This document shows positions 52,273 through 63,973 of a stretch of DNA of 64,000 nucleotides, piece by piece; positions within the stretch are counted from its first letter, which is position 1, and each line of letters opens with the position of its first letter. The translations under genes and the position numbers were made by a program. The stretch is taken from contig NZ_CP135000.1 of the NCBI RefSeq assembly GCF_039376655.1, positions 310,001 to 374,000 of the forward strand, given 5' to 3'. The DNA is from Buchnera aphidicola (Pseudoregma panicola). Its GTDB lineage: Bacteria > Pseudomonadota > Gammaproteobacteria > Enterobacterales > Enterobacteriaceae. The notes under the pieces were generated by a model that ran no database searches, had not been told where the DNA came from, and saw only the letters and a program-made list of their open reading frames with translations.

Positions 52273-52468
52273 TATTCTTATTCTTCACCTCATTTAATCT
52301 AATTAAAAATTTCAATTTTGAAATTTTTTTTCTACAAAATTTTAATAAATGAGTTTTTTTTAATTTACCTGAAAATAATTGTATTTTTAAATTAAATTCT
52401 TCTTTTAAAAATAAAAACAACTTATCATTAAGATCATTTATTATATTATCATATTTATTTATTACCAT
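52265..52468 (-). CDS. rpmC: 50S ribosomal protein L29
   Basis: L29 (67 residues; E. coli 63) lies at the tunnel exit near the SRP docking site. The core [33 protein letters not shown] matches the helical hairpin of the family. It overlaps rplP by seven bases and rpsQ by eight, tight coupling. The N- and C-termini are degenerate. Confidence 0.93.
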   Translation of the reverse strand: MVINKYDNIINDLNDKLFLFLKEEFNLKIQLFSGKLKKTHLLKFCRKKISKLKFLIRLNEVKNKNNE

Positions 52469-52875
52469 ATTATACCTTTTTTTATGAAAATTGTTTTTAC
52501 AGATAATTTGGCTGAAGCTAACAAAAAAGCTTTCCTGGAAATTTTTTCTGTAACTCCATCTACTTCATATAAAACTTTTCCTGGTTTTACTAAAAACACC
52601 CAATATTCAACATTTCCTTTTCCCTTACCCATTCTAACTTCTAATGGCTTTCTAGTAATAGGTTTGTCAGGAAATATTCTTATCCACATTTTACCCTCTT
52701 TTTTTATTAATCTACTTATTACTTTTCTAGCGGATTCTATTTGTCTGGATGTTATTCTTCCTCTAGTAATAGCCTTTAAACCAAAATTACCAAAACAAAT
52801 ATTACTTCCTATAGAAGTTCCTCTATTTTTTCCTTTATGCATCTTTCTAAATTTAGTACGCTTAGGTTGCAACAT
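52462..52875 (-). CDS. rplP: 50S ribosomal protein L16
   Basis: L16 (137 residues; E. coli 136) helps shape the A site. [43 protein letters not shown] and [13 protein letters not shown] are conserved. S10 operon, 21 bases after rpsC. A long opposite-strand frame across rplP and rpsC is a composition artefact. Confidence 0.98.
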   Translation of the reverse strand: MLQPKRTKFRKMHKGKNRGTSIGSNICFGNFGLKAITRGRITSRQIESARKVISRLIKKEGKMWIRIFPDKPITRKPLEVRMGKGKGNVEYWVFLVKPGKVLYEVDGVTEKISRKAFLLASAKLSVKTIFIKKGIIW

Positions 52876-52896
52876 AATATTTTTATATTACTCCTT

Positions 52897-53601
52897 TTAT
52901 CTAATTCTTCTTCTTCTAAAATTTTTTTTAAATTTTACAATAGGTTTTTCTAATTTCAACATAACATCCATTTTTCCTAAAATTTCTCCTTTAAATATCC
53001 AAACTTTTATACCAATTATTCCATATGTAGTATTTGCTTCAGAAAAACTATATTCAATATTTGCTCTTAATGTATGTAATGGAACTCTGCCTTCTCTATA
53101 CCATTCTCTTCTTGCTATTTCAGCACCTCCTAATCTTCCACTAATTTCTATTTTTATTCCTTTTGCTCCTTGCCTCATAGCATTTTGAACAGATCTTTTT
53201 ATAACTCTTCTAAACATTATTCTTCTTTCTAGTTGTAAACTTATATTATTAGCAACTAATTTAGCATCTAATTCAGGTCTTTTTACTTCAGATATATTTA
53301 TTTGCACAGGTATTTTAATTAAATTAAATATTTTTAATTTAATTTTTTCTATATCTTCTCCTTTTTTTCCAATTACTATACCAGGTCTTGAAGTAAATAT
53401 AGTTATTTTAATACTTTTAGAAAGTCTTTCAATAACAACTTTAGATATAGAGGCTTTTGTTAATTTTTTAAATATAAATTTTCTAACTTCAAAATCATTT
53501 TGTAAATTTTTAGAAAAATTTTTTTTATTTGCATACCAAATAGAATTCCAATGTCTTATTATTCCTAGCCTCATACCATTTGGATTAACTTTTTGACCCA
53601 T
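52897..53601 (-). CDS. rpsC: 30S ribosomal protein S3
   Basis: S3 (234 residues; E. coli 233) lines the mRNA entry channel. [14 protein letters not shown], the KH domain [15 protein letters not shown] and [28 protein letters not shown] are diagnostic. S10 operon. Confidence 0.98.
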   Translation of the reverse strand: MGQKVNPNGMRLGIIRHWNSIWYANKKNFSKNLQNDFEVRKFIFKKLTKASISKVVIERLSKSIKITIFTSRPGIVIGKKGEDIEKIKLKIFNLIKIPVQINISEVKRPELDAKLVANNISLQLERRIMFRRVIKRSVQNAMRQGAKGIKIEISGRLGGAEIARREWYREGRVPLHTLRANIEYSFSEANTTYGIIGIKVWIFKGEILGKMDVMLKLEKPIVKFKKNFRRRRIR

Positions 53602-53627
53602 ATTTTTAACCTTTTTATTTTTTATAC

Positions 53628-53957
53628 TTAATAAGAAACTACTATTTTTATATGACTAGTTCTTTTTAATATTCTATCAGCTCTACCTTTAGCTCTAGGC
53701 ATCATTCTTTTCATAACAGGTCCATTATCTATATTTACTCTAACTACTTTAAGTTTATCTACATCTAAACCATAATTATGCTCAGCATTTGCAATTGCAG
53801 AATATAAAACTTTTATTATTAAATTAGAAGCTTTTTTTCTATTAAATTCTAATATTTCTATAGCTGAAGAAACACTTTTACCTAATATAAGATTAGAAAC
53901 TAATCTAATTTTTTGAGAAGAAGAATTAGCTTTTTTATGTATAGCATATACTTCCAT
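53628..53957 (-). CDS. rplV: 50S ribosomal protein L22
   Basis: L22 (109 residues; E. coli 110) lines the exit tunnel. [38 protein letters not shown] and the tunnel loop [22 protein letters not shown] are present without loss. S10 operon, 21 bases after rpsS. Confidence 0.98.
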   Translation of the reverse strand: MEVYAIHKKANSSSQKIRLVSNLILGKSVSSAIEILEFNRKKASNLIIKVLYSAIANAEHNYGLDVDKLKVVRVNIDNGPVMKRMMPRAKGRADRILKRTSHIKIVVSY

Positions 53958-53978
53958 TTGTTTAACTCCAAAAAAAAA

Positions 53979-54275
53979 TTATTTAGATTTTTCAGAAACA
54001 TTTTTTTTTATTTTTTTATCTATGTTATGACCTCTATAAGTTCTAGTCATAGAAAACTCTCCTAATTTATGACCAACCATTTCTTCAGTAATAAAAACTG
54101 GTATATGATTTCTGCCATTATGTACGGAAATAGTTAAACCTATCATATTAGGAAATATAGTAGATCTTCGAGACCAAGTTTTTATTGGTTTTCTATCTTT
54201 CAATTTTAAAGATTTTTCAACTTTTTTAAATAAACTTTCATCTATAAAAGGACCCTTTCTAACTGATCTAGGCAT
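53979..54275 (-). CDS. rpsS: 30S ribosomal protein S19
   Basis: S19 (98 residues; E. coli 92) in the small-subunit head. [44 protein letters not shown] and [16 protein letters not shown] are conserved; a short Lys-rich tail is added. S10 operon, 14 bases after rplB. Confidence 0.98.
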   Translation of the reverse strand: MPRSVRKGPFIDESLFKKVEKSLKLKDRKPIKTWSRRSTIFPNMIGLTISVHNGRNHIPVFITEEMVGHKLGEFSMTRTYRGHNIDKKIKKNVSEKSK

Positions 54276-54289
54276 AATATTATCCTTTA

Positions 54290-55108
54290 TTATTTTCTTC
54301 TATGTACAATAAATTTTTGCGTTCTTTTATTATTTCTAGTTTTTTTACCTTTAGTTTGTTTACCCCATGGACTAACAGGATGTTTTCCAAAATTTTTTCC
54401 TTCACCACCTCCATGAGGATGATCTACTGGATTCATAGCAGTACCTCTAACAGTAGGTCTTATTCCTAACCATCTTTTACATCCAGCTTTTCCAAACTTT
54501 CTTAACATATGTTTTATGTTACCAACTTCACCTATAGTAGCTCTACAATTTAAATGTATCTTTCTAACTTCTCCTGAACGCAATCTTATAAATGCATAAT
54601 TTTTTTCTTTAGATATAAGTTGAGAATGACTTCCAGCTGATCTAGATATTTGAGCGCCCTTTCCTGGTTTAATTTCTATGTTATGTATATATTCTCCAGT
54701 AGGAATATTTTTTATACATAGACAATTTCCAGATTTAATTTCAACCTTTTTACCTGAAACAATAATATCACCTATTTTAATATTTTTTGGTTCTAAAATA
54801 TAACTTTTTGTTCCATCTTTATATAAAATCAAAATTATATTTGAAGACCTATTAGGATCATATTCAATTCTTTTAACAATCGCTGGTATATTGTCCTTAT
54901 TTCTTTTAAAATCTATATATCTATATTTTTTTTTATGACCTCTTCCAATATGTCTGGTAGTTATTCTTCCTGAATTATTTCTACCACCAGTTTTTACAAT
55001 TTTTTTTAATAAAGATTTTAAAGGTTTTTTTTTATATAAGTTATTATTTTTTATCTTTATTACATGTCTTCTACCAGGAGATGTAGGTTTTATTTTTTTT
55101 ATTATCAT
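54290..55108 (-). CDS. rplB: 50S ribosomal protein L2
   Basis: L2 (272 residues; E. coli 273) supports the peptidyl transferase centre and subunit joining. [35 protein letters not shown], and the region [21 protein letters not shown] with its conserved histidine are intact. S10 operon, 29 bases after rplW. Confidence 0.98.
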   Translation of the reverse strand: MIIKKIKPTSPGRRHVIKIKNNNLYKKKPLKSLLKKIVKTGGRNNSGRITTRHIGRGHKKKYRYIDFKRNKDNIPAIVKRIEYDPNRSSNIILILYKDGTKSYILEPKNIKIGDIIVSGKKVEIKSGNCLCIKNIPTGEYIHNIEIKPGKGAQISRSAGSHSQLISKEKNYAFIRLRSGEVRKIHLNCRATIGEVGNIKHMLRKFGKAGCKRWLGIRPTVRGTAMNPVDHPHGGGEGKNFGKHPVSPWGKQTKGKKTRNNKRTQKFIVHRRK

Positions 55109-55137
55109 ATAAAATTTTCCATTATATTTAAAAATAT

Positions 55138-55437
55138 TTAAAAATTAAAACTATCACCTTTTTTTAAAGTTATATATACTTTTTTCCAATCTTTTTTAAA
55201 TCCATATTTATTTGAAGTTCCTTTTCTATTGTTTTTTCTTTTTCCTTTTACTATTAAAGTATTAACTTTTAATACAGTTACATTAAAAATTTTTTCTAAC
55301 ATTTTTTTTATTTCTTTTTTATTAGCATTTTTTAAAACTTTTATTATAAAACTATTTTTTTTTTCAGAAATAATAGAAGATTTTTCAGAAATATGCATTC
55401 CTCTAAAAATTTTTAAAATTCTTTCTTTAAATTTCAT
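55138..55437 (-). CDS. rplW: 50S ribosomal protein L23
   Basis: L23 (99 residues; E. coli 100) is the exit-site docking point for SRP and trigger factor. [37 protein letters not shown] and [12 protein letters not shown] match the family. It overlaps rplD by 11 bases. tig is missing from its usual place in this window. Confidence 0.96.
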   Translation of the reverse strand: MKFKERILKIFRGMHISEKSSIISEKKNSFIIKVLKNANKKEIKKMLEKIFNVTVLKVNTLIVKGKRKNNRKGTSNKYGFKKDWKKVYITLKKGDSFNF

Positions 55438-56044
55438 TTAAACTTTTCTCTATTTCTTTTAAAGTATTTAAATTAGTAACTACAACATCATAAGATAATA
55501 ATACTACTGGATTAATAAATCTATATTCTATCGTAAAAACTCTTTTCATGTTTCTAGCAGACAAAAATATGTTTTTATTTAAATTATTTAATATTATTAA
55601 TATCTTATTAAAATTTATAAATTCTAATTTTTTAACTAATAATTTAGTTTTAGGATATTTTATATTAAATTCTTTAAAAACTATTAATTTTTTTTTTCTT
55701 ATTAATTCAGAAAAAATACTTTTTATAGCTCCTTTATACATTTTTTTATTAATTTTTTTAAAATTATTTTTACATCTAGAAGCAAAAGTAACACCCCCTG
55801 ATCTCCATATAGGACTTCTTATTGAACCTACTCTCGCTCTACCAGTTCCTTTTTGTTTCCATGGTTTTTTTCCAGAACCTGATACTTCAGCTCTAGATTT
55901 CTGAGATTTAGTACCTTTCTTACTAATAGAAATATATGATAACAATACTTGATGTATTAATTTTATATTAAAAGATCTATTAAATATAGAATTTGATAAA
56001 TTAATAAAATCATTATTATTACTATCTTTCAAAAATAATTTCAT
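55427..56044 (-). CDS. rplD: 50S ribosomal protein L4
   Basis: L4 (205 residues; E. coli 201) lines the tunnel; in E. coli it autoregulates the S10 operon. SRAEVSGSGKKPWKQKGTGRARVGSIRSPIWRSGGVTF is the conserved tunnel loop. S10 operon, 12 bases after rplC. I cannot recognise the E. coli S10 leader here. Confidence 0.97.
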   Translation of the reverse strand: MKLFLKDSNNNDFINLSNSIFNRSFNIKLIHQVLLSYISISKKGTKSQKSRAEVSGSGKKPWKQKGTGRARVGSIRSPIWRSGGVTFASRCKNNFKKINKKMYKGAIKSIFSELIRKKKLIVFKEFNIKYPKTKLLVKKLEFINFNKILIILNNLNKNIFLSARNMKRVFTIEYRFINPVVLLSYDVVVTNLNTLKEIEKSLNEI

Positions 56045-56056
56045 ATAAAAAATTAT

Positions 56057-56692
56057 TTACCTCTTAACTTTTATAGATGGTCTTATTATAACATCACTAT
56101 TAGAAAATCCAGGAATAGTTCCTTTTATAAATAGAAAATTATCTTTATCATTTATTCTAACTATGCTTAAATTTTGTATAGTAACTTTTTTGTTTCCTAA
56201 ATGTCCAGACATTTTTTTTCCTTTAAAAACTCTACCAGGAGTTTGATTCTGACCTATAGATCCAGGAGCTCTATGTGATAAAGAATTACCATGACTATTG
56301 TCCTGAGATCTAAAATTCCATCTTTTTATAGTACCAGAAAAACCTTTTCCTTTAGAAAATCCGGTTATATCTACTTTATTAAAATTCTTCAAAATACTAA
56401 TACTTAATATTTGACCTGAAAAAAAATTATTTTTTTCTTTAACTCTAAATTCCCATAATCCTCTTCCAGGAAGAACATTATGTTTAATAAAATGGCCAGA
56501 TTTTGGTCTATTAATTCTGTTTTTATTTTTAATTCCAGTAGTAACTTGTATAGCAGAATATCTGTCATTTTTTAAATTTTTTACTTGAACTATTCTATTT
56601 TTATTAACTTCTATTATAGTAACTGGAATTAAATTTCCTTCTTTAGAAAAAATCATAGAAGAACCTATCTTTTTACCTACTAATCCAACCAT
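56057..56692 (-). CDS. rplC: 50S ribosomal protein L3
   Basis: L3 (211 residues; E. coli 209) starts assembly near the peptidyl transferase centre. [19 protein letters not shown], the loop [43 protein letters not shown] and [11 protein letters not shown] are typical. The loop Gln that PrmB methylates is present. S10 operon, 52 bases after rpsJ. Confidence 0.98.
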   Translation of the reverse strand: MVGLVGKKIGSSMIFSKEGNLIPVTIIEVNKNRIVQVKNLKNDRYSAIQVTTGIKNKNRINRPKSGHFIKHNVLPGRGLWEFRVKEKNNFFSGQILSISILKNFNKVDITGFSKGKGFSGTIKRWNFRSQDNSHGNSLSHRAPGSIGQNQTPGRVFKGKKMSGHLGNKKVTIQNLSIVRINDKDNFLFIKGTIPGFSNSDVIIRPSIKVKR

Positions 56693-56744
56693 ATAAAATT
56701 ACCTATAATAAAATTGTTTAAAATTATTTTTTTTAAATTTAATA

Positions 56745-57062
<318 letters not shown>

Positions 57063-57200
57063 TTACATATTCTCCATAAATAAATTTTTATATAAAATAT
57101 TATATGTTAATAAAAAATAAATAAAAAATTATAAAATTTTTTATATAAAAATAAATTGTATCAAATATAAATTTTAAAAACTAGTATAAACTAACTATAT

Positions 57201-57233
57201 AGAAAAAGAGGTATAATAAATTCCTCTTTTTCT
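57201..57233 (-). terminator. Terminator after tuf
   Basis: AGAAAAAGAGG (57201-57211) and CCTCTTTTTCT (57223-57233) form a perfect 11-pair stem with an 11-base loop, eight bases after the tuf stop. The descending arm is T-rich on the minus strand. It separates the str and S10 units. Confidence 0.65.
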
Positions 57234-57240
57234 GAAATTT

Positions 57241-58425
57241 TTATTCAATAATTTTTGAAACTATACCAGCTCCAACAGTTTTCCCACCTTCTCGTATAGC
57301 AAATCTTAAACCCTCTGTCATAGCTATTGGATGTATTAAAGTAATATTCAATTCAACATTGTCCCCAGGCATTACCATTTCCATAGAATCAGGTAATTCT
57401 ATTAATCCTGTTACATCAGTAGTTCTAAAATAAAATTGAGGTCTATAACCTTTAAAAAATGCTGTATGCCTACCACCTTCTTCTTTAGAAAGAATATATA
57501 CTTTAGAACTAAACTTTTTATGAGGAGTAATAGATCCAGGTTTTGACAACACTTGACCTCTTTCTATGTCGTCTCTTTTAGTTCCTCTTAATAAAACTCC
57601 TACATTTTCACCAGCTCTACCTTCATCTAACAATTTTCTAAACATTTCTACACCTGTACATATAGTTTTAGAAGTAGGTTTTATTCCAACTATTTCAACC
57701 TCTTCTCCAACTTTTATTATTCCTTTTTCTACTCTACCTGTAACAACTGTTCCTCTTCCAGATATAGAAAATACATCTTCTATAGGCAATAAAAATGGTT
57801 CATTTATTTCCCTTTTAGGATCAGGAATATATGTATCTAATAAATTAGATAACTCTATAATTTTATTTTCCCATTTTTCATCTCCTTCTATAGCTTTTAA
57901 AGCTGAACCTCTAACTATTGGAGTTTTCTCTCCAGGAAAATCATACTCTGTAAGAAGATCCCTAACTTCCATTTCAACTAATTCTAATAATTCTTCATCT
58001 TCTACCATGTCACATTTATTTAAAAACACTATAATATAAGGAACACCAACTTGTCTTCCTAAAAGTATATGTTCTCTAGTTTGAGGCATAGGACCATCAG
58101 TTGCAGAAACTACTAATATTGCTCCATCCATTTGAGCTGCACCTGTAATCATATTTTTTATATAATCAGCATGTCCAGGGCAGTCTACATGAGCATAATG
58201 TCTTTTTAAAGTATCATATTCAACATGAGAAGTGTTTATAGTAATACCTCTAGACTTTTCTTCTGGAGCATTATCTATTTGTTCAAATGTTCTAGCTGAA
58301 CCTCCATATTTTTTTGACAAAACTGTTGTTATAGCTGAAGTTAAAGTTGTCTTTCCATGATCAACATGTCCTATTGTTCCAACATTTATATGAGTTTTTA
58401 TACGTTCAAACTTTTCTTTAGACAT
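57241..58425 (-). CDS. tuf: Elongation factor Tu
   Basis: EF-Tu (394 residues, as in E. coli) delivers aminoacyl-tRNA to the ribosome. GTP-binding motifs [14 protein letters not shown] and NKCD are present, with effector RGITI. Base composition is visibly less A/T-rich than surrounding genes, as expected for a highly expressed gene. Last gene of the str operon, 63 bases after fusA. Confidence 0.99.
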   Translation of the reverse strand: MSKEKFERIKTHINVGTIGHVDHGKTTLTSAITTVLSKKYGGSARTFEQIDNAPEEKSRGITINTSHVEYDTLKRHYAHVDCPGHADYIKNMITGAAQMDGAILVVSATDGPMPQTREHILLGRQVGVPYIIVFLNKCDMVEDEELLELVEMEVRDLLTEYDFPGEKTPIVRGSALKAIEGDEKWENKIIELSNLLDTYIPDPKREINEPFLLPIEDVFSISGRGTVVTGRVEKGIIKVGEEVEIVGIKPTSKTICTGVEMFRKLLDEGRAGENVGVLLRGTKRDDIERGQVLSKPGSITPHKKFSSKVYILSKEEGGRHTAFFKGYRPQFYFRTTDVTGLIELPDSMEMVMPGDNVELNITLIHPIAMTEGLRFAIREGGKTVGAGIVSKIIE

Positions 58426-58488
58426 TTTTTATACTCTATTTTGTTAATATGTTAAAATTTTTTTATTATATAAATATAAAAAATCTTA

Positions 58489-60603
58489 TTATTTTTTATT
58501 TTCTAAAATCTTACAAGTTATATTATCAGGTATTTCTGAATATTTTAAAAATTCCATAGAATACATAGCTCTACCTTGAGTTTTTGATCTTAAGTCAGTT
58601 GCATATCCAAACATTTCTGATAATGGAACTTTTGAAACAATTATTTTATTATTAAAATTATCGTCTAAATTTTCTATATTTCCTCTTCTTCTATTCAAAT
58701 CTCCAATAACATCACCCATATATTCTTCTGGAGTATCTATTTCCACTTTCATAATAGGCTCTAATAAAATTGGTTTTGCCATTTTAAATGCATTTTTAAA
58801 AGCTATTGAAGCAGCAAATTTAAATGCAAGTTCTGAAGAATCAACGTCATGATAAGATCCAAAATGCAATCTAACTCCTATATTAATTACTGGATATCCA
58901 GCTAAAGGACCTGAATTTAATTGTTCTTGTATTCCTTTGTCTATAGCAGAAATATATTCAGAAGGTATCACACCTCCTTTAATATTATTTATAAATTTAT
59001 AATTTTCTTTATTCATTTCAATAGGAAATATATCTATTACGACATGTCCATACTGACCTCTCCCTCCAGATTGTTTTATATATTTTCCTTCTATATCATT
59101 AACTTTGTTCTTTATAGTTTCTCTATATGCAACTCTAGGTTTTCCTACATTAGCACATACTCCAAATTCTCTTTTCATTCTATCTACGATTATTTCTAAA
59201 TGTAGTTCACCCATTCCTGAAATTATAGTTTGATTAGATTCATGATCTATATGAACCTTAAAAGAAGGATCTTCTTTGGCTAGTCTAGCAAGAGCTATAC
59301 CCATTTTTTCTTGATCAGATTTAGTCATAGGTTCTATAGCTATAGAAATAACTGGATCAGGAAACTCTATTTTTTCCAAAATTATTTTTTTTTTAGGATC
59401 ACATAAAGTATCTCCTGTAGTAACATTTTTTAATCCTATAGCTGCAGCTATATCTCCTGACCTAACTTCTTTTATCTCCTCTCTTTTGTTAGCATGCATC
59501 TGAACTATTCTACCAAGTCTTTCTTTTTGTGATTTGGTAGAATTCAATATAATATCTCCAGATCTTATTATTCCTGAATAAACTCTAAAAAATGTTAAAC
59601 TTCCTACAAAAGGATCAGTAGAAATTTTAAATGCTAATGCAGAAAAATATTTATTATTTTCATGTTTTTTTATTTTATAATTTTCTTTTTTAGAAAAATT
59701 CTTTGAAATATTATGTTTATTAAAGTTTACATCTTTAGGAGAAGGCAAAAAATCTATTATTGCATCTAACAACGATTGAACACCTTTGTTTTTAAAAGAA
59801 GAGCCACAAGTAATTATTAAAACTTTATTTTTTAAAGATCTTTTTCTCAAACCTTTTATTAATTCTTTTTCAGAAAATTCTTTACCTGATAAATATATTT
59901 CCATAAATTTATCACTAACTTCTGCTACAGTTTCAACTAAATGTTTTCTCCACTTATTAGAAATATCTATTAAATCTTTTGGTATAGAAGAATGTTTAAA
60001 AGTAATTCCTTTATCATAATTATTCCAAATTATAGACTTCATTTTTATTAAATCAACTACACCAATAAAATTTTCTTCTGAACCAATAGGCAATTGTATA
60101 GGTACAGTAATTATATTAAATCTATTTTTAATTTGATTTATAACATTAAAAAAGTTAGCACCAACTCTATCCATCTTATTTATAAAAGCAATTCTTGGCA
60201 CTTTATATTTATTAGATTGTCTCCATACAGTTTCTGATTGAGGTTGAACTCCACCTACAGCACAATATATCATTACTACACCATCTAATATCCTCATAGA
60301 TCTTTCTACTTCTATAGTAAAATCAACATGACCTGGAGTATCAATTATATTTATTCTATGAGAGACATATTGTTTGTACATTCCTGACCAAAAAGCAGTT
60401 GTAGCTGCTGATGTGATAGTAATTCCTCTTTCTTGCTCTTGCTCCATCCAATCCATTGTTGCATCTCCATCATGAACTTCACCTATTTTATGATTTATTC
60501 CAGTATAAAATAAAATTCTTTCTGTAGTAGTAGTTTTTCCTGCATCTATATGAGCACTAATTCCTATGTTTCTATAATTTGATATATTAGTTTTTCTAGA
60601 CAT
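58489..60603 (-). CDS. fusA: Elongation factor G
   Basis: EF-G (704 residues, as in E. coli) drives translocation. [41 protein letters not shown] and NKMDRVG form the GTPase; domain IV has [13 protein letters not shown] with the tip loop. Conserved across its length. Str operon, 88 bases after rpsG. Confidence 0.99.
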   Translation of the reverse strand: MSRKTNISNYRNIGISAHIDAGKTTTTERILFYTGINHKIGEVHDGDATMDWMEQEQERGITITSAATTAFWSGMYKQYVSHRINIIDTPGHVDFTIEVERSMRILDGVVMIYCAVGGVQPQSETVWRQSNKYKVPRIAFINKMDRVGANFFNVINQIKNRFNIITVPIQLPIGSEENFIGVVDLIKMKSIIWNNYDKGITFKHSSIPKDLIDISNKWRKHLVETVAEVSDKFMEIYLSGKEFSEKELIKGLRKRSLKNKVLIITCGSSFKNKGVQSLLDAIIDFLPSPKDVNFNKHNISKNFSKKENYKIKKHENNKYFSALAFKISTDPFVGSLTFFRVYSGIIRSGDIILNSTKSQKERLGRIVQMHANKREEIKEVRSGDIAAAIGLKNVTTGDTLCDPKKKIILEKIEFPDPVISIAIEPMTKSDQEKMGIALARLAKEDPSFKVHIDHESNQTIISGMGELHLEIIVDRMKREFGVCANVGKPRVAYRETIKNKVNDIEGKYIKQSGGRGQYGHVVIDIFPIEMNKENYKFINNIKGGVIPSEYISAIDKGIQEQLNSGPLAGYPVINIGVRLHFGSYHDVDSSELAFKFAASIAFKNAFKMAKPILLEPIMKVEIDTPEEYMGDVIGDLNRRRGNIENLDDNFNNKIIVSKVPLSEMFGYATDLRSKTQGRAMYSMEFLKYSEIPDNITCKILENKK

Positions 60604-60691
60604 ATTTTTTATAATCTTGTTATATTTTAAAAATATAAAAATATATTTTAATAAAATTGTTTATAAAGAAAAAATTGATAAAATAAAATTT

Positions 60692-61162
60692 TTACCATCT
60701 ATAATGAGCAAAGGCTTTATTAGATTCAGCCATTTTATGAACATCTTCTTTTTTTTTTATAGCATCACCTTTTTTATTAATAGCATCATTAAGTTCATTA
60801 AAAAGTTTTAAACACATAGACTTGTCTTTTCTTTTCCTAGCTGCATTTATTATCCATTTCATAGCTAATGTGTTCCTTCTTAAAGGTCTAACTTCTACTG
60901 GAACTTGATAAGTAGATCCTCCAACTCTTCTAGATTTTACTTCTACTACAGGTTTAACATTTTTTAATGCTAATTTAAAAGATTCTAATTCATCTAATTT
61001 AGTTTTTTTAGATAAAAATTCTAATGATTTGTAAACAATATTTTGAGCTACAGTTTTTTTTCCATTCACCATAACTATATTTATAAATTTAGATATAGTA
61101 TCAGAAAAAAACTTAGTATCAGGTAAAACATTTCTACTTTCAGCAATTTTTCTTCTAGACAT
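60692..61162 (-). CDS. rpsG: 30S ribosomal protein S7
   Basis: S7 (156 residues) organises the small-subunit head. [44 protein letters not shown] and [13 protein letters not shown] are typical; the product ends at the [13 protein letters not shown] tail as in E. coli B-type S7. In E. coli S7 represses this operon. Str operon, 43 bases after rpsL. Confidence 0.98.
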   Translation of the reverse strand: MSRRKIAESRNVLPDTKFFSDTISKFINIVMVNGKKTVAQNIVYKSLEFLSKKTKLDELESFKLALKNVKPVVEVKSRRVGGSTYQVPVEVRPLRRNTLAMKWIINAARKRKDKSMCLKLFNELNDAINKKGDAIKKKEDVHKMAESNKAFAHYRW

Positions 61163-61205
61163 ATTAGTCTCTCATAATTTTAATTTATAAAAAAATCTTG
61201 TGTAA

Positions 61206-61580
61206 TTAAGATTTTATTTTTTTTGTACCATATTTTGATCTACTCTTCTTTCTATCTTTTACACCAGAACAATCTAAAGAACCTCTAACAACATGATATC
61301 TTACTCCAGGTAAATCTTTTACCCTACCTCCTCTAATTAAAATTACTGAATGTTCTTGTAAATTATGACCCTCACCACCTATATAGGCTGTAACTTCAAA
61401 ACCATTAGTAAGTTTAACTCTACAAACTTTTCTTAAAGCAGAATTAGGTTTTTTAGGAGTTGTAGTATATACTTTTGTACATACTCCTCTTTTTTGAGGA
61501 CATTTTTCCAAAGCAGGCACATTACTTTTGCAAATCTTTCTTTTTCTAGATTTCCTAACTAATTGATTTATAGTAGTCAT
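61206..61580 (-). CDS. rpsL: 30S ribosomal protein S12
   Basis: S12 (124 residues, as in E. coli) monitors decoding. [19 protein letters not shown] and [17 protein letters not shown] keep both lysines whose change gives streptomycin resistance, and the methylthiolated Asp is in GGRVKDLPG. First gene of the str operon, 88 bases after tusB. Confidence 0.99.
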   Translation of the reverse strand: MTTINQLVRKSRKRKICKSNVPALEKCPQKRGVCTKVYTTTPKKPNSALRKVCRVKLTNGFEVTAYIGGEGHNLQEHSVILIRGGRVKDLPGVRYHVVRGSLDCSGVKDRKKSRSKYGTKKIKS

Positions 61581-61668
61581 AAAATATTATTTTCTCTCTA
61601 TTTAGACACATTTCAAAAAAAATATTTTTATTAAATTTATTATAAAATGTTAAAAAAAGATATAAATA

Positions 61669-61956
61669 TTACCATTTTATTTGAGATTTGTTTTTTACAG
61701 TTAAATCAACAAAATGAAAATAATTTACTATAGAAAAATTTTTAGAAACAAATTTTAAAATACCTCTAGCTTCTAAATCTTCTTTTAAAACATATAAATT
61801 TTTAGACAAATTAACAATTTTTTTTAAAAATATATTATTTTTTATAGAAATTATTACTCCATCTTGAATAGCAATAAAATCATCTTTTTCACTTATTAAT
61901 CCTAACAAAACATTAATATCAATATAAAAAGGAGAACTTGTTAATACATGCAACAT
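61669..61956 (-). CDS. tusB: Sulfur-relay protein TusB
   Basis: TusB (95 residues, as in E. coli) is the small subunit of the TusBCD hexamer. MLHVLTSSPFYIDINVLLGLISEKDDFIAIQDGV and the C-terminal VDLTVKNKSQIKW match the family. 15 bases after tusC, just upstream of rpsL as in E. coli. Confidence 0.95.
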   Translation of the reverse strand: MLHVLTSSPFYIDINVLLGLISEKDDFIAIQDGVIISIKNNIFLKKIVNLSKNLYVLKEDLEARGILKFVSKNFSIVNYFHFVDLTVKNKSQIKW

Positions 61957-61971
61957 AATAATTTACCTATG

Positions 61972-62331
61972 TTAACAGTTTATAACTGCTTCAAACAAAT
62001 CCAACTTATTTTTAAATAACTTACTATTTAAAATAAATGTATTCATAAAAAAATTTTTATAAGATATAATTCCTCTTTGTTTTAAAGAATTTTTACATAA
62101 ATAAATATTAGATACTTTACATAATTTAAATACAGAAAAAGATTTAGAAAAATTGTTAGAAAAAATTTTTTTTGGATTCTGATTTTTTAATATCTGAAAT
62201 ATACCATCTCCAACAAAAAATAATGCTATTTCTTCAAAATAAAAAGATATTGATAACGACAAATCTAACAAATCTTGACATTTACTACTTCCATAAGGGG
62301 ATTTAGAAAACAAAAAAGCTATTTTTTTCAT
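61972..62331 (-). CDS. tusC: Sulfur-relay protein TusC
   Basis: TusC (119 residues, as in E. coli) is a DsrF-like subunit of TusBCD. MKKIAFLFSKSPYGSSKCQDLLDLSLSISFYFEEIALFFVGDGI is diagnostic. The C-terminal half has drifted. 38 bases after tusD and 15 before tusB. Confidence 0.95.
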   Translation of the reverse strand: MKKIAFLFSKSPYGSSKCQDLLDLSLSISFYFEEIALFFVGDGIFQILKNQNPKKIFSNNFSKSFSVFKLCKVSNIYLCKNSLKQRGIISYKNFFMNTFILNSKLFKNKLDLFEAVINC

Positions 62332-62369
62332 ATATTATTAACATTAATTAACAAAATTTAAAAACAATT

Positions 62370-62756
62370 TTAAAATTGTACTATTCTTTCAGAAGAAATA
62401 ATATCTTTAGCTAATTCAGAAAAACTAGAAATTTTAAAGGACGAATCTATATTTACGAAATTTATTCCTTTTTCAATAGCAAAATCTTTAGTTAATATTC
62501 CTCTTTTTAAAGAAGATCCTATACATATTTTAAGATTTATATTAAATTTATTAGACAATTTCTTCCAACATTTTAATAAATTAATTTCATTATAATTAGA
62601 AAAATTCATAATATTAGAATTATACACACCATCTGAATAAAAAAATATACTTTTTATTTTATGCTTTTTTAAAATTAAATTTTTAGAAAACAAAAAAGAA
62701 CTAATAGAATTTTGTGTACCATAACAAGGACCAGTAACTAATATAGTATATTTCAT
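62370..62756 (-). CDS. tusD: Sulfurtransferase TusD
   Basis: TusD (128 residues, as in E. coli) accepts sulfur from TusA and gives it to TusE. MKYTILVTGPCYGTQNS and FFYSDGVYNSN are typical, and the active cysteine is Cys78 in LKICIGSSLKRG, the same number as in E. coli. First of tusDCB, which leads toward rpsL. Confidence 0.96.
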   Translation of the reverse strand: MKYTILVTGPCYGTQNSISSFLFSKNLILKKHKIKSIFFYSDGVYNSNIMNFSNYNEINLLKCWKKLSNKFNINLKICIGSSLKRGILTKDFAIEKGINFVNIDSSFKISSFSELAKDIISSERIVQF

Positions 62757-62965
62757 AATATAAAAAAATAAAAAAAATATTATATAATTTTATAATATAC
62801 AACATTATAAAAAATAAATATTTTATTTATATAAAAATTATAATAACAATATTATTTTTTATTAATAAAATTTAAAAAATATAAAATATATAAAAAATTT
62901 TAAATTCTTTTTTTTATAAATATATATTTTTATTAAAAAATACTAATTATTTAAAAAAATAATTT
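62757..62965. other. Intergenic region between trpS and tusD
   Basis: About 209 bases of nearly pure A/T without a gene. Next to the trpS stop, AATTATTT (62945-62952) and AAATAATT (62957-62964) form an eight-pair stem with an A4 loop, a possible weak trpS terminator. The tusDCB promoter must lie here; I cannot pinpoint it. Confidence 0.45.
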
Positions 62966-63973
62966 TTATACAAAAAAAAATTTTTTTTCTATAGTTCTTA
63001 TTATACTTTCTGATTCTATAGAAGCTCTTTCAGCACCTATTTTAGATATTTCTAATAAATATTCTTTTTTTTTTCTAAAATAAAAATATTTTTTTTGCAA
63101 ACTATATAATTTTTTATAAATAATATTAGATAATATTTTTTTAAATTTATAATAATTACAATTATTAAAAATTTTTTCTGATTCTAAAATAGTATTATTG
63201 CTTAATATAGAAAAAATGTTTAATAAATTAGATATTCCAGGTTTTTTTTTTAAATTATATAATATTTTAGAAGGATTATCAGAATCTGTAGAAGCAAATT
63301 TTATTTTTTTATAAATTTCTGATTTACTATCTAATAAAAAAATACTACTTTTATTATTTTTATCAGATTTAGACATTTTTTTACTAGGATCCTGTAAAGA
63401 CATAATTTTAGAACCTTGTTTAAAAATTATACTATTAGGAATAGTAAAAATATTTCCATACAAATTATTAAATCTATTAGCTACTACTCTAGTAAGTTCT
63501 AAATGTTGTTTTTGATCATTTCCTATAAATACAAAATTACTATTATATAATAATATATCTGACATCATTAAAACTGGATAATTAAACAAACCTATATTTA
63601 TATTTACATTTTTTTTAGATTTATTTTTAAATTGAGTCATTCTAGATAATTCACCAAAATAAGAAAAACAATTTAATATCCAATTTATCTTACAATGTTC
63701 ATTTACATGAGATTGAATGAAAACTATACTCTTATCAGGATTAACACCACAAGCTAAATAAAAAGCTAAAGTATCTAACGTATTTTCTTTTATATCAATG
63801 TTTTTATTTAAATTAGTCAAAGAATGTAAATCAGCAATACAAAAAATACATTTATACTTTTTTTGCATAGATTTCCAATGTTTTAAAACTCCTAAATAAT
63901 TTGCTAATGTTAAAAATCCTGTAGGTTGAATTGCACTAAACATTTTTTTTTTTGATTTATTTTTTTTTTTCAT
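62966..63973 (-). CDS. trpS: Tryptophanyl-tRNA synthetase
   Basis: TrpRS (335 residues; E. coli 334) charges tRNA-Trp. AIQPTGFLTLANYLG holds the HIGH-like motif, GELSRMTQF, PVLMMSDILLYNSNFVFIGNDQKQHLELTR and KKMSKSDKN (KMSKS) follow. The HIGH-like TIGN of E. coli reads TLAN, with Ala24 for the usual Gly. The start at 63973 gives a Lys-rich leader; an ATG at residue 11 is an alternative closer to family length. Beyond it only 27 bases of the window remain. Confidence 0.96.
   Translation of the reverse strand: MKKKNKSKKKMFSAIQPTGFLTLANYLGVLKHWKSMQKKYKCIFCIADLHSLTNLNKNIDIKENTLDTLAFYLACGVNPDKSIVFIQSHVNEHCKINWILNCFSYFGELSRMTQFKNKSKKNVNINIGLFNYPVLMMSDILLYNSNFVFIGNDQKQHLELTRVVANRFNNLYGNIFTIPNSIIFKQGSKIMSLQDPSKKMSKSDKNNKSSIFLLDSKSEIYKKIKFASTDSDNPSKILYNLKKKPGISNLLNIFSILSNNTILESEKIFNNCNYYKFKKILSNIIYKKLYSLQKKYFYFRKKKEYLLEISKIGAERASIESESIIRTIEKKFFFV

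Noticed and set aside
52484-53188. A 234-codon plus-strand frame across rplP and rpsC
   Set aside because: It covers two well-conserved ribosomal genes in antisense and has no ribosome-binding site or family features.
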